Assembly: GCA_012797575.1 (NCBI GenBank)
Contig: JAAZOW010000302.1
Coordinates: forward strand, 1 to 6,605
Source of the DNA: Methanomicrobiales archaeon
GTDB taxonomy: Archaea; Halobacteriota; Methanomicrobia; Methanomicrobiales; Methanoculleaceae
Length of the DNA: 6,605 bases
Direction of reading: 5' to 3'
How positions within the stretch are numbered: position 1 is the stretch's first letter; every line of letters starts with the position of its first letter. The position numbers and the translations under genes were made by a program. The notes under the pieces are model-generated. The model was not told the origin of the DNA, searched no databases, and was given only the letters and a program-made list of their open reading frames with translations. Below are positions 1-6,285 of this stretch, piece by piece.

Positions 1-724
1 GATCGTGCATGTGGCGGTTCAGCTTCTGTTGCCGGGCAGCAAGGGTCCCGCGTCCCGCATACTCCGACCGGAAGAGGGACGTCAATGAGTCGATGACGAA
101 GAGCTTTGCTGGATACTCGGATTTGCGCAGGTCGTTTGCGAGCTCTCGTGCAGTCTCAAGGAGCAGCATCTGGTGGTCGGAGCTGTGCGCCCGGGCGACG
201 TGAATGCGTTCGAGGATATCCTCAAGAACTCCGAGATCCGCGTCCTCAGGAAGTCCGTTGACCATCTGTTCAATACGTTCAGGACGGAACGTGTTCTCGG
301 TATCGACGTAGATGACGCATCCGTGCAGGCCTCCCAGCTCCTCAGCGAGCTGAGCGTTGACAGCCATCTGGTGGACGAGCTGACTCTTCCCGGAGCCGAA
401 CTCCCCGTAAACCTCGGTTATCGCCTGCGTCTCAAGGCCTCCGCCGACCAGCTCGTCGAATTCGGGGACCAGGGTCTTCAATTTTTTGACGTCTTTGCGC
501 TTATCCAGGATATCCCGGCCCGTCTTAAAGCCTCCGATATCCGCCATCTTCCGTGCGGCAAGGATCACCTTCTTGGCAGTGCCTTCGCCGATCTCCGCCG
601 CTTCAGCGAGATCTGACGTGGTAGCCGTTGCAACACTCTCGACGGTTCCGTAGCCCGCCTCCCGGAGCTTCTCGGCGGTGGCCGGCCCAACACCTGGTAA
701 ATCTTCAAGATCAATCTCTGACAT
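1..724 (-). CDS. radA: DNA repair and recombination protein RadA (3' end cut off by window)
   Basis: Archaeal RecA/Rad51-family recombinase, which forms ATP-dependent filaments on single-stranded DNA and carries out homologous pairing and strand exchange. The window holds the first 241 residues; archaeal RadA is usually about 320-325, so the C-terminal quarter, including the L2 DNA-binding loop, lies beyond position 1. Visible in order: an N-terminal helix-hairpin-helix (DLPGVGPATAEKL, about 8-20), the linker segment GGFKTG (64-69), Walker A GEFGSGKSQ (107-115), VDTENTFRPERIEQM after it, VARAHSSDHQ, and Walker B LFVIDSLTS ending near D212. It finishes in the family segment GRGTLAARQQKLNRHM. 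The ATG at 724 is supported by GAGG at 734-731, six bases upstream. It follows the RPA gene after 95 nt, and a TATA-like box in that gap suggests it can be transcribed on its own. Family assignment is near certain. Confidence 0.97.
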   Translation of the reverse strand, partial: MSEIDLEDLPGVGPATAEKLREAGYGTVESVATATTSDLAEAAEIGEGTAKKVILAARKMADIGGFKTGRDILDKRKDVKKLKTLVPEFDELVGGGLETQAITEVYGEFGSGKSQLVHQMAVNAQLAEELGGLHGCVIYVDTENTFRPERIEQMVNGLPEDADLGVLEDILERIHVARAHSSDHQMLLLETARELANDLRKSEYPAKLFVIDSLTSLFRSEYAGRGTLAARQQKLNRHMHD

Positions 725-730
725 CTCATT

Positions 731-780
731 CCTCACTTGATCTCTTGGTTACACTAAGAGTGTAGGGCGGGAAACATAAA
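731..780 (-). promoter_or_regulatory. Putative radA promoter, operator-like palindrome and Shine-Dalgarno
   Basis: Read on the minus strand, TTTATGTTTC (780-771) resembles an archaeal box A (TTTATA type). A start site about 22-26 bases downstream would fall near 750-755, giving a leader of about 25-30 nt that contains GAGG at 734-731, six bases before the radA ATG. No strong BRE purine stretch is visible upstream. Transcription from this element is inferred, not shown, and read-through from the RPA gene is equally possible. Confidence 0.4.
750..764. repeat. Perfect 15-bp inverted repeat upstream of radA
   Basis: TACACT AAG AGTGTA: 6-bp arms with a 3-bp spacer. It sits between the TATA-like element (771-780) and the radA start (724), overlapping the predicted transcription start. 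An archaeal repressor would be expected to bind in that position, but with only 6-bp arms chance is possible. Confidence 0.45.
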
Positions 781-782
781 GG

Positions 783-815
783 TCGCTCGCCGCGCGGTGC
801 GAAAGTGAAGAGCGA
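783..815 (-). terminator. Possible hairpin terminator after the RPA gene
   Basis: On the minus strand, starting 4 nt after the RPA stop codon, TCGCTC (815-810) can pair with GAGCGA (788-783). The loop contains the self-complementary CCGCGCGG (797-790). The stem is followed by CCTTTATGTTT, which is only moderately T-rich. Archaeal termination depends mostly on T tracts, so this is a weak call, and the T-rich part doubles as the proposed radA box A. Confidence 0.25.
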
Positions 816-819
816 AGGA

Positions 820-2106
820 TCAGGATCTCCTGGAGAACCGATCCAGGCGACGCTGCAGATCCTCGGGATCGGGGAATACAGCCTCCAGGTGACAGACAGA
901 GATAATGCCCCGGTGCACCATACCCCTGACGCGCACATCATAACCGACGGGGAGCGGCTCGGCGAGGAGGTAGCAATCATCACCGGTATCGATGCAGATC
1001 CCCTGCGCGGTGGCGATGATCGTCCCTTCGACCTCTACCTCCCTCTCCTCTTCGGCGAGGACGACAAGGGCACTTCCCCAGGAGATATGGAGTTCAAGAT
1101 CGCCGTATCGTCCCCGCCGGGCGCCTGCATTGTAGATCTCGATCCGGTCCCCGGGGACCAGGTACTCCTCCGCCTTCTCGCCCCAGATGACGACCGGGAT
1201 CTCCCCGGTCTCGTCCGCGATGACCAGGTTCCTGACCGACGACTGCCTCCCGCTCCGGGTGACGAACGAATGAGGCGGATGGATGGTCCGGATAGATCCT
1301 GCAAGCGAGTACGTCCCCCCCTCCTCGACACCCAAAACAGCATCCATCGGGACGGTGATCTCCCGATCAGAGGACGAGATCGACCCCGCCTCCCCGAGGC
1401 TGAACTCGATACCCTGCCCACTTTCACGGGGAGTAGCACCACGGATGACGACATTCTCCCCGGCACCCACACCGAGGAGGGCCTCCGGGGTCCAGGCGAC
1501 GAGACGGAAGACGCCCTCCTCATTCCCTACCACCGCCTCGACCATCTCTCCAGGACTCCCATCACGTCTCCTGAACGTCCGCGGACTCTCAATGGCGATG
1601 ATCCGGGCCTCAATCTCACCACCCGACCCGGGAAGCGTGGAAGAGTTCGTCTCTTCTTGGCAGGATATCTCGCATGCTGCCTCCTGAACAGCGATGGCGG
1701 TGACAGCAGGGTATCTCCCCCCGCTCTTCGGTCGGCCGAGGATCTCGAAGACATCCCCGGCCCCAAGTTCATGAGCGCCGTGGGCCTGCTCATCCCAGAA
1801 GGTCAGCCGGGCCTTTCCGGTCTCATCGCCCACCACCACGTTCGCCACATACCCGATCGTGCCGTCGGATCGTTCAAACTCCTTCGGTTCCCCGACGGAG
1901 AGCACCTTCGCAAAGAAACACACAAGGCTTGGGGTTTCTTTGAGATCACGTATCCTGACATGCGCCCGACCGAGGTCTTTGATGACCAGCATCGCCGCCG
2001 TCCGTTCATCCAGCAGGTCACCGGATTCCGCCACCTTCCTCTCGACCTGGCGCTCGAACTCCTCCCTCCCGACCAGATCGTCGACCAGGAGATAGTGGAA
2101 CTTCAC
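820..2106 (-). CDS. Replication protein A, four OB folds, no zinc finger (RPA1-like ssDNA-binding protein)
   Basis: Single-stranded DNA-binding protein of the archaeal RPA type, 428 residues, acting in replication, recombination and repair. An N-terminal helical segment (about 11-45, with EEFERQVERKV and LLDERTAAMLV) precedes repeated OB folds. OB1 is about 59-143 (VANVVVGDETGKARLTFWDE), OB2 about 162-252 (VEAVVGNEEGVFRLVAW), OB3 about 263-352 (RNLVIADETGEIPVVIWGE), and a shorter OB4 about 354-410. The repeated pattern of a DETG/NEEG turn followed by an aromatic W marks OB1-OB3. There is no CxxC pair, so the zinc finger of other euryarchaeal RPAs is absent; four OB folds without zinc match the MacRPA1 type of Methanosarcina. 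The start is a GTG with GGGAG at 2118-2114. A nearby ATG at 2120 is out of frame and hits a stop at once. It begins 16 nt after lysA and precedes radA, its likely working partner. Confidence 0.92.
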   Translation of the reverse strand: MKFHYLLVDDLVGREEFERQVERKVAESGDLLDERTAAMLVIKDLGRAHVRIRDLKETPSLVCFFAKVLSVGEPKEFERSDGTIGYVANVVVGDETGKARLTFWDEQAHGAHELGAGDVFEILGRPKSGGRYPAVTAIAVQEAACEISCQEETNSSTLPGSGGEIEARIIAIESPRTFRRRDGSPGEMVEAVVGNEEGVFRLVAWTPEALLGVGAGENVVIRGATPRESGQGIEFSLGEAGSISSSDREITVPMDAVLGVEEGGTYSLAGSIRTIHPPHSFVTRSGRQSSVRNLVIADETGEIPVVIWGEKAEEYLVPGDRIEIYNAGARRGRYGDLELHISWGSALVVLAEEEREVEVEGTIIATAQGICIDTGDDCYLLAEPLPVGYDVRVRGMVHRGIISVCHLEAVFPDPEDLQRRLDRFSRRS

Positions 2107-2122
2107 GCTACCGCTCCCATTC

Positions 2123-3415
2123 CTACGCCTGCCAGGGAGGGACCTCCATGAGGGCGACCAGGTCGTCGATAGTCTCCGCCCGGCGCATCAGCGCCGCTTC
2201 CTCACCTGAGAGGATCACCTCAGCGCACCGGGGACGGCTGTTGTACTGGGACGACATCGCAAACCCGTAGGCCCCGGCGTCCAGCACCGCGATTATGTCC
2301 CCTGCGACGAGATCCGGGAGCATCCGATCCTCCGCAAGGATATCCCCTGTCTCACATATCGGCCCCGCGATGGTGTACTCCCGCACCGCAGGCATATCCG
2401 CCTTGTTCCCCGCGACGACCTCGTGGTACGAGTCGTACATCACCGGGCGGGCCAGCAGGTTGAACCCGGCATCGATGTTGGCAAACGCCTTATGGGCGAT
2501 CTTGACCGAGTTGACCCGTGCAAGCAGGATCGTTGAGTCGGCGACGAGCCACCTGCCCGGCTCGACCCAGAGCTCGGGCTCTATACCGAGCTCATGGATA
2601 CCCCTGAGGAAGACCGGCATGACCGCTCCCGCGTAATCCTCCGGCGTCGGAGCCCGATCGGTCTCCCGGCGGTAGGGTATGCCAAGACCGCCCCCGATAT
2701 CGATGAACGAGAGATCGACTCCGATATCGATGAGGTCGCGGGTGACCTCGATCAGCACCTCGACCTCGCGGGCGAAGGGTTCGACGTCGAGGATCTGCGA
2801 GCCGATGTGGCAGTGGATGCCGACCGGGTTGATATGCTCGGCGGCGAGCGCGTGGCGGTAGGCGTTCAGGATCTCATCCGCCGGGATGCCAAACTTGCTC
2901 GTGGCAAGGCCCGTCGCGATCTTTGGGTGGGTGGGGACATCGATGGCCGGGTTGACCCGGAACGCGATATCGACGGTCGTTCCTGCCTCTCCAGCCGCGC
3001 GTTCGAGGTGCTGGAGCTCGTCGATCGAGTCCACCGAGACCCTGACACCCGTCTCGACCGCGAGGGCGAGGTCCGAGGGACTCTTCGAGCTCCCGTTGAA
3101 GAGGAGGCGATCCGGGCGCATCCCGGCCGAAAGGGCGAGCGCAAGCTCTCCGGCAGAGAAGACATCCGCCCCGGCGCCCATCGATGCGAGCGTCCGGAGT
3201 ATCGCCAGGTTGCCGTTCGCCTTTGCGGCGTAGAGCACCCTGACCTCCGGGTAGTGGGTGATGAGCGCCCCGGAGAGGCGCCGGAAGTTCCTGCGGATAC
3301 GCGCATCGTCGGTGACGTAGAGCGGGGTTCCGAACCGCTCCACGAGGTCCACTGCGTCGTGTTCACCGATATGGAGATGTCCGCCCCTGACCGTGAGGTG
3401 GGGGGGGAGGATCAC
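2123..3415 (-). CDS. lysA: Diaminopimelate decarboxylase
   Basis: PLP-dependent enzyme that decarboxylates meso-diaminopimelate to L-lysine, the last step of the pathway, in the cytoplasm. The 430 residues match the usual 415-440 of the fold-type III family. Landmarks: YAAKANGN with the PLP lysine K65, HCHIGSQ (201-207), the phosphate-binding glycine run DIGGGLGIPY (239-248), EPGRWLVA (285-292), GPICETGD (351-358) with the active-site Cys and Glu, and DAGAYGFAMSSQYN (379-392). All expected catalytic residues are present. The start is GTG at 3415, which overlaps the dapL stop as GTGA, so translation is probably coupled. No good Shine-Dalgarno precedes it, and there is no in-frame Met before residue 79. 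The stop TAG lies 16 nt before the RPA start. DapF, needed to turn LL- into meso-diaminopimelate, is not in the window. Confidence 0.97.
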   Translation of the reverse strand: MILPPHLTVRGGHLHIGEHDAVDLVERFGTPLYVTDDARIRRNFRRLSGALITHYPEVRVLYAAKANGNLAILRTLASMGAGADVFSAGELALALSAGMRPDRLLFNGSSKSPSDLALAVETGVRVSVDSIDELQHLERAAGEAGTTVDIAFRVNPAIDVPTHPKIATGLATSKFGIPADEILNAYRHALAAEHINPVGIHCHIGSQILDVEPFAREVEVLIEVTRDLIDIGVDLSFIDIGGGLGIPYRRETDRAPTPEDYAGAVMPVFLRGIHELGIEPELWVEPGRWLVADSTILLARVNSVKIAHKAFANIDAGFNLLARPVMYDSYHEVVAGNKADMPAVREYTIAGPICETGDILAEDRMLPDLVAGDIIAVLDAGAYGFAMSSQYNSRPRCAEVILSGEEAALMRRAETIDDLVALMEVPPWQA

Positions 3416-4560
3416 AGGTCAAGCCCCCGCATCCGGTCCACCGCTTCGGCGATCCGCTCGATCGAGCGGGTGATGGCGAACCTGACGAATCCTTCGCCGT
3501 TCCGCCCGAAACCCACCCCCGGGGTCGCGACGATCCCTGCCTGGTCGAGGAGCTGTGCGGCAAACGCCATGCAGTCATCGACCGGAGCCCAGACATAGAA
3601 GGTGGCCTTCGGCGCCTGGACATCAAACCCGATGTCGGAGAGGCCTGAGACGAGCACGTCCCGGCGCTCCTGGTAGATCGAGCAGGCCCGGGCAACGGAG
3701 TCCTGGGGGCCGGTGAGCGCTGTGATGGCAGCGTGCTGGATAGCGTTGAACGCCCCTGAGTCGACGTTTGTCTTGACTCGGCCGAGGCCGGCTATGATAT
3801 CAGGGTTCCCGCAGGCCATACCAACCCGCCACCCGGTCATATTGTAGGTCTTTGAGAGCGAATGCATCTCGATACCCACCTCCATGGCACCGTCAGCCTC
3901 AAGGAACGAGGGCGCCCTGTAGCCGTCGAAGGTGATCTCGGAGTAGGCGTTGTCGTGGACGACGATGATGTCATGTTCACGCGCAAACTCGACGACCTCC
4001 TCGAAGAACGAGATCGGGGCCACGGCCGCGGTGGGGTTGTTTGGGTAGTTGATGAAGATCAGTTTTGCCTGCCTCACCACATCGGCCGGGATATCGTCGA
4101 GGACCGGGAGGAAGTCGTCGTCAGCCCGGATAGGGAGCTCGTGGACCCTGCCCTCGGCAAAGAGTGCAGAGGTCTTGTAGACGGGGTAGCCGGGATCGGC
4201 GGCAAGGACAACCTCGCCCGGATTGACGAAGGCCTCAGCGATATGGGCGATGCCCTCCTTGGATCCGATGAGGGCAAGCACCTCCTCCTTCGGGTCCAGG
4301 CGCACCCCGAACCGGCCCTGATACCACTCAGCCACCGCCTCACGGTATGCGAGCATACCGGCGTAGGAGGGGTAGTGGTGGTTCTTCGGGTCCCGGGCGG
4401 CGGTGCAGAGGGCCTCGACGATATGCGGTGGGGTGGGGAGGTCAGGATCGCCGACACCGAGATCGATGACGTCGACACCCTGACGCAGTTTTTCATCCTT
4501 CATATCATCGATACGGGCGAAGAGGTATGGCGGAAGATGATCCATGCGTCTTGCGTACAT
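3412..4560 (-). CDS. dapL: LL-diaminopimelate aminotransferase (class I/II fold type I)
   Basis: PLP aminotransferase that makes LL-diaminopimelate directly from tetrahydrodipicolinate and glutamate, bypassing the acylated DapD/C/E route. It has 382 residues from the ATG at 4560. The segment LPPYLFARIDDMK followed by VDVIDLGVGDPDLPTP is typical of DapL. Also visible, numbered from that ATG: YPSYAG (63-68), SKEG (100-103), INYPNNPT (170-177), HDNAYSE (202-208), the Schiff-base lysine K237 in SLSKTYNMTGWRVG, and the carboxylate-binding arginine in FVRFAIT (about R360). A GTG directly upstream (4563) and an ATG at 4545 are alternative starts; 4560 keeps the family's N-terminus. The lysA gene overlapping its end supports a lysine role over a general aspartate aminotransferase. 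A GATAGG element about 25 bases upstream could place the transcript start near the start codon. Confidence 0.93.
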   Translation of the reverse strand: MYARRMDHLPPYLFARIDDMKDEKLRQGVDVIDLGVGDPDLPTPPHIVEALCTAARDPKNHHYPSYAGMLAYREAVAEWYQGRFGVRLDPKEEVLALIGSKEGIAHIAEAFVNPGEVVLAADPGYPVYKTSALFAEGRVHELPIRADDDFLPVLDDIPADVVRQAKLIFINYPNNPTAAVAPISFFEEVVEFAREHDIIVVHDNAYSEITFDGYRAPSFLEADGAMEVGIEMHSLSKTYNMTGWRVGMACGNPDIIAGLGRVKTNVDSGAFNAIQHAAITALTGPQDSVARACSIYQERRDVLVSGLSDIGFDVQAPKATFYVWAPVDDCMAFAAQLLDQAGIVATPGVGFGRNGEGFVRFAITRSIERIAEAVDRMRGLDL

Positions 4561-4563
4561 CAC

Positions 4564-4754
4564 CAGAATACTTGCGCCCGGGAACCTATCTACCTTCTCA
4601 CTTGCGGCCGACGGCCTCTCCTCAAGCCCCGATGGAGAGGGGGTCTGGGCGAGGGGCCGGTATCAACCCAGGCGGCACATTGCGCCACAGGGCGGGTCCG
4701 TGGCGGCACCCTACACCCCTACAAATTAAATACAGACAGTGCAAAGATACAACC
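4564..4754. other. Divergent intergenic region between dapL and cutA
   Basis: GC-rich spacer of 191 nt with no supported gene. It contains a 7-bp inverted repeat, CCTCTCC (4615-4621) / GGAGAGG (4634-4640), with a 12-nt loop; a short GGCCG-A-CGGCC palindrome (4606-4616); and an 8-bp direct repeat GGCGGCAC at 4671-4678 and 4702-4709. The AT-rich box for cutA is at its right end, and a weaker possible box for dapL (minus strand, about 4592-4585) is at its left end. The reading frame of cutA stays open across it but has no supported start there. Confidence 0.6.
4721..4735 (+). promoter_or_regulatory. Putative cutA operon promoter (TATA box)
   Basis: ACAAATTAAATACAG is the only strongly AT-rich stretch in a GC-rich spacer and resembles an archaeal BRE plus TATA box. 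With its centre near 4730 and the usual spacing of about 25 bases, transcription would begin at or within a few bases of the cutA ATG at 4755. No Shine-Dalgarno is visible in GCAAAGATACAACC, which fits a leaderless or nearly leaderless message. Confidence 0.55.
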
Positions 4755-5072
4755 ATGGATCTCCCGGAATTCCTTGTGGTCTTCTGCACGGCCCCGGTTG
4801 AAGAGGCGAAGACGATTGCAGAGGCGATCGTCGATGCCCGACTGGCTGCCTGCGCAAACATCACCGGTGTGCAGTCCTGCTACTGGTGGGGAGGGGCGGT
4901 CACCAGAGGATCCGAACAGCTCCTGATCATCAAGACACAGCGCCGCCTGCTCGACCAGCTCATCTCCAAGATCGAGGAACTCCATAGCTACGAGGTCCCC
5001 GAGATCATCGCCATACCCATCATCGGCGGCTACGCCCCATACCTCGACTGGATCAGGGAGGAGACGGCCTGA
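4755..5072 (+). CDS. cutA: CutA1 family divalent-cation tolerance protein
   Basis: Small cytoplasmic protein of 105 residues, the normal CutA length (about 100-115). The family forms very stable trimers with a ferredoxin-like fold related to PII signalling proteins. It was named for copper tolerance in E. coli, but its true role is unsettled. Family segments: RLAACANI (29-36), SCYWWGGAV (41-49), LLIIKTQ (56-62), HSYEVPEIIAIPI (77-89) and YLDWI (96-100). The usual acidic residue after the WW pair (WWEG-type) is G here. The reading frame is open further upstream, but the ATG at 4755 gives the family N-terminus and directly follows the proposed promoter. Its stop TGA overlaps the next ATG (TGATG), making it the first gene of a four-gene operon. 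Other CutA genes sit in many contexts, so its neighbours do not reveal a function. Confidence 0.95.
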   Translation: MDLPEFLVVFCTAPVEEAKTIAEAIVDARLAACANITGVQSCYWWGGAVTRGSEQLLIIKTQRRLLDQLISKIEELHSYEVPEIIAIPIIGGYAPYLDWIREETA

Positions 5073-5815
5073 TGGAGATCGTCTGCCGTGACGGGATCCA
5101 GGTCACAGGCGACGGTGTGCGTGAGGTCCACGACAGCATCATCGTTGAGGACTGCATCGGACTCTTCCTGAACGGCGAGTACCTTACGACCCTGGTGGCG
5201 TGTCTCGACCGTCTCGCCGACCTGGGGGCCGGATTTGTCATCTGTGAAGGGTTGGCCGACGAGATCACCTCGGTGGATGTCTCAGGGAGGGATATCTACG
5301 TCACCGCCCCGGTCGCAAAGGACTTCCGCCTCGGGGTGGAGTCGTCAGGGGGGTACCGGGTGCTCGGCGAGCCGAAAGCGGTCTCCTCGTCGATCATCGC
5401 CACGGCAGACGATATCCGAGCGGTGACGGCCGCGATCGAATCCGAGACCTGGCGGAAGACCGGCGGCGTCCACTGTTCGGTCCTCTTCTGCGACGGCGAG
5501 TTCATCACCCGTGCCTGTGACATCGGCAGGCACAACACCGTCGATAAAGTCGTGGGCTACGCGGCTCTCCGGGGGATTGATCTATCAGGGTGCGTTCTCG
5601 GGTGCACCGGCAGGCAACCGTCGGGGATGGTGGCAAAGGCGGCGAACGCCGGGATCCCTATCGTCGCATCCCGCGCCGCCTCGACCGACGAGGGTATCCT
5701 CACGGCGGAACGGGCAGGCCTCACCCTGATCTGCTTCTCGCGGGGGGAGCGGTTCACCATCTACACACACCCGGAACGGGTGCCTGATGTCTACTCGCAG
5801 ATCGGGAGGGTCTGA
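5072..5815 (+). CDS. FdhD-family protein lacking the CxxC sulfur-transfer motif
   Basis: Homologue of FdhD, which takes sulfur from a cysteine desulfurase and passes it to the molybdenum or tungsten bis-MGD cofactor of formate dehydrogenase. Length is 247 residues (family about 250-280). Matches: an N-terminal VEDCIGLFLNGEYLTTLVA stretch equivalent to the family's VALYVNG segment, LGAGFVICEGL (51-61), TGGVH (130-134), DIGRHNTVDKVVG (150-162), LGCTGRQPSGMVAKAANAGIP (177-197) and ERFTIYTHPERV (226-237). Where FdhD proteins carry CGxCG, roughly residues 90-107 here, the sequence is SSGGYRVLGEPKAVSSS with no cysteine. The ten cysteines elsewhere (5, 28, 44, 58, 135, 140, 149, 174, 178, 221) form no CxxC. 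The ATG overlaps the cutA stop and is preceded by GGGAGGAG at 5056-5063. It is followed 2 nt later by the DUF1890 gene. The family call is firm; a classical FdhD activity is doubtful. Confidence 0.88.
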   Translation: MEIVCRDGIQVTGDGVREVHDSIIVEDCIGLFLNGEYLTTLVACLDRLADLGAGFVICEGLADEITSVDVSGRDIYVTAPVAKDFRLGVESSGGYRVLGEPKAVSSSIIATADDIRAVTAAIESETWRKTGGVHCSVLFCDGEFITRACDIGRHNTVDKVVGYAALRGIDLSGCVLGCTGRQPSGMVAKAANAGIPIVASRAASTDEGILTAERAGLTLICFSRGERFTIYTHPERVPDVYSQIGRV

Positions 5816-5817
5816 TC

Positions 5818-6285
5818 GTGAGCGAGAGGACCGCGCTGCTCCTGCTCGGGTGCCCGCAGGTTCCCGTCCAGACGAGTATGGCGCTCTACCTGGTGCATAT
5901 GCTGAGGCAGCAGGGCATCAGATCGGTGGTCGCCGGGACGCCGGCGGCTCGAAGGTTGCTGGAGGTGGCCGATCCTGGCCGGCACTACCTGGGCGAGGTG
6001 GTCGGCCTCGATGGTGTGATCGATGAGATCACCGGGAAGGTGCGGGACTTTGATCTCTGTTTCGTCTTCATCCACAACGATTCAGGGATCGCCTACGCAG
6101 GGACGATGGCCTACATATCCCGGGCGCGGTTGTATGCGCTCCTCTATGGGGAGGCTGCAGAGGATCTTGCCGGTGAGATTGAGTTTCCCTGTGAGGTCGT
6201 TGCGGCACGGGCCGTTCACAGCCCCATGCCGTTGAAACGCAGGCTTGACGAGGTGATGCAATGGGCGGCTGCATCGATGCGCTGA
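5818..6285 (+). CDS. DUF1890 family protein, methanogen-specific, function unknown
   Basis: Protein of 155 residues that I recognise as DUF1890, a family found in methanogens and of unknown function. It appears soluble and alpha/beta: a hydrophobic strand ALLLLG (6-11) followed by CPQVPVQTSMALYLVHML reads like a first strand, loop and helix of a Rossmann- or flavodoxin-like fold. Other likely family landmarks are FIHNDSGIAYAGT (84-96) and HSPMPLKRRLDEVM (134-147). Cysteines are at 12, 81 and 125. No nucleotide-binding or catalytic signature can be named. The start is GTG at 5818, with GGAGGGT at about 5806-5812 as the ribosome-binding site. It lies 2 nt after the FdhD-like gene, and its last 25 bases overlap the DUF1894 gene. 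I recall a homologous pair in Methanothermobacter (MTH776/MTH777) with structures solved but no assigned role. Confidence 0.85.
   Translation: MSERTALLLLGCPQVPVQTSMALYLVHMLRQQGIRSVVAGTPAARRLLEVADPGRHYLGEVVGLDGVIDEITGKVRDFDLCFVFIHNDSGIAYAGTMAYISRARLYALLYGEAAEDLAGEIEFPCEVVAARAVHSPMPLKRRLDEVMQWAAASMR
6250..6257 (+). promoter_or_regulatory. Strong Shine-Dalgarno for DUF1894 gene, inside DUF1890 coding sequence
   Basis: GAGGTGAT is a full complement to the archaeal 16S 3' end (AUCACCUC) and ends 3 nt before the ATG at 6261. It fixes the start of the downstream gene and shows that the 25-bp overlap with DUF1890 is genuine. The same bases encode DEVM in the DUF1890 protein. Confidence 0.75.

Noticed and set aside
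805..2151. A 448-codon open frame on the plus strand, opposite the RPA gene
   Set aside because: Its translation is Pro/Arg/Asp-rich with no recognisable domain, and it mirrors a clearly conserved RPA on the other strand. Long antisense open frames are usual in GC-rich DNA with strong third-position bias.
2594..3598. A 334-codon plus-strand open frame opposite lysA and the end of dapL
   Set aside because: Charged, low-complexity translation with no motif, while both genes on the other strand carry complete catalytic signatures. An antisense shadow.
4527..4754. An N-terminal extension of cutA by up to 76 residues
   Set aside because: The added sequence covers the promoter and the divergent dapL start. 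The ATG at 4755 gives the standard CutA length and N-terminus.
3862..4926. A 354-codon plus-strand open frame spanning dapL antisense, the spacer and the start of cutA
   Set aside because: It runs through the TATA-like region and into cutA in another frame; its sequence has no family resemblance. Not a gene.
5072..5815. The possibility that the FdhD-like gene is a pseudogene
   Set aside because: The frame is intact, the length is near normal, and the signature segments and ribosome-binding site are kept. Loss of CxxC alone does not indicate decay.
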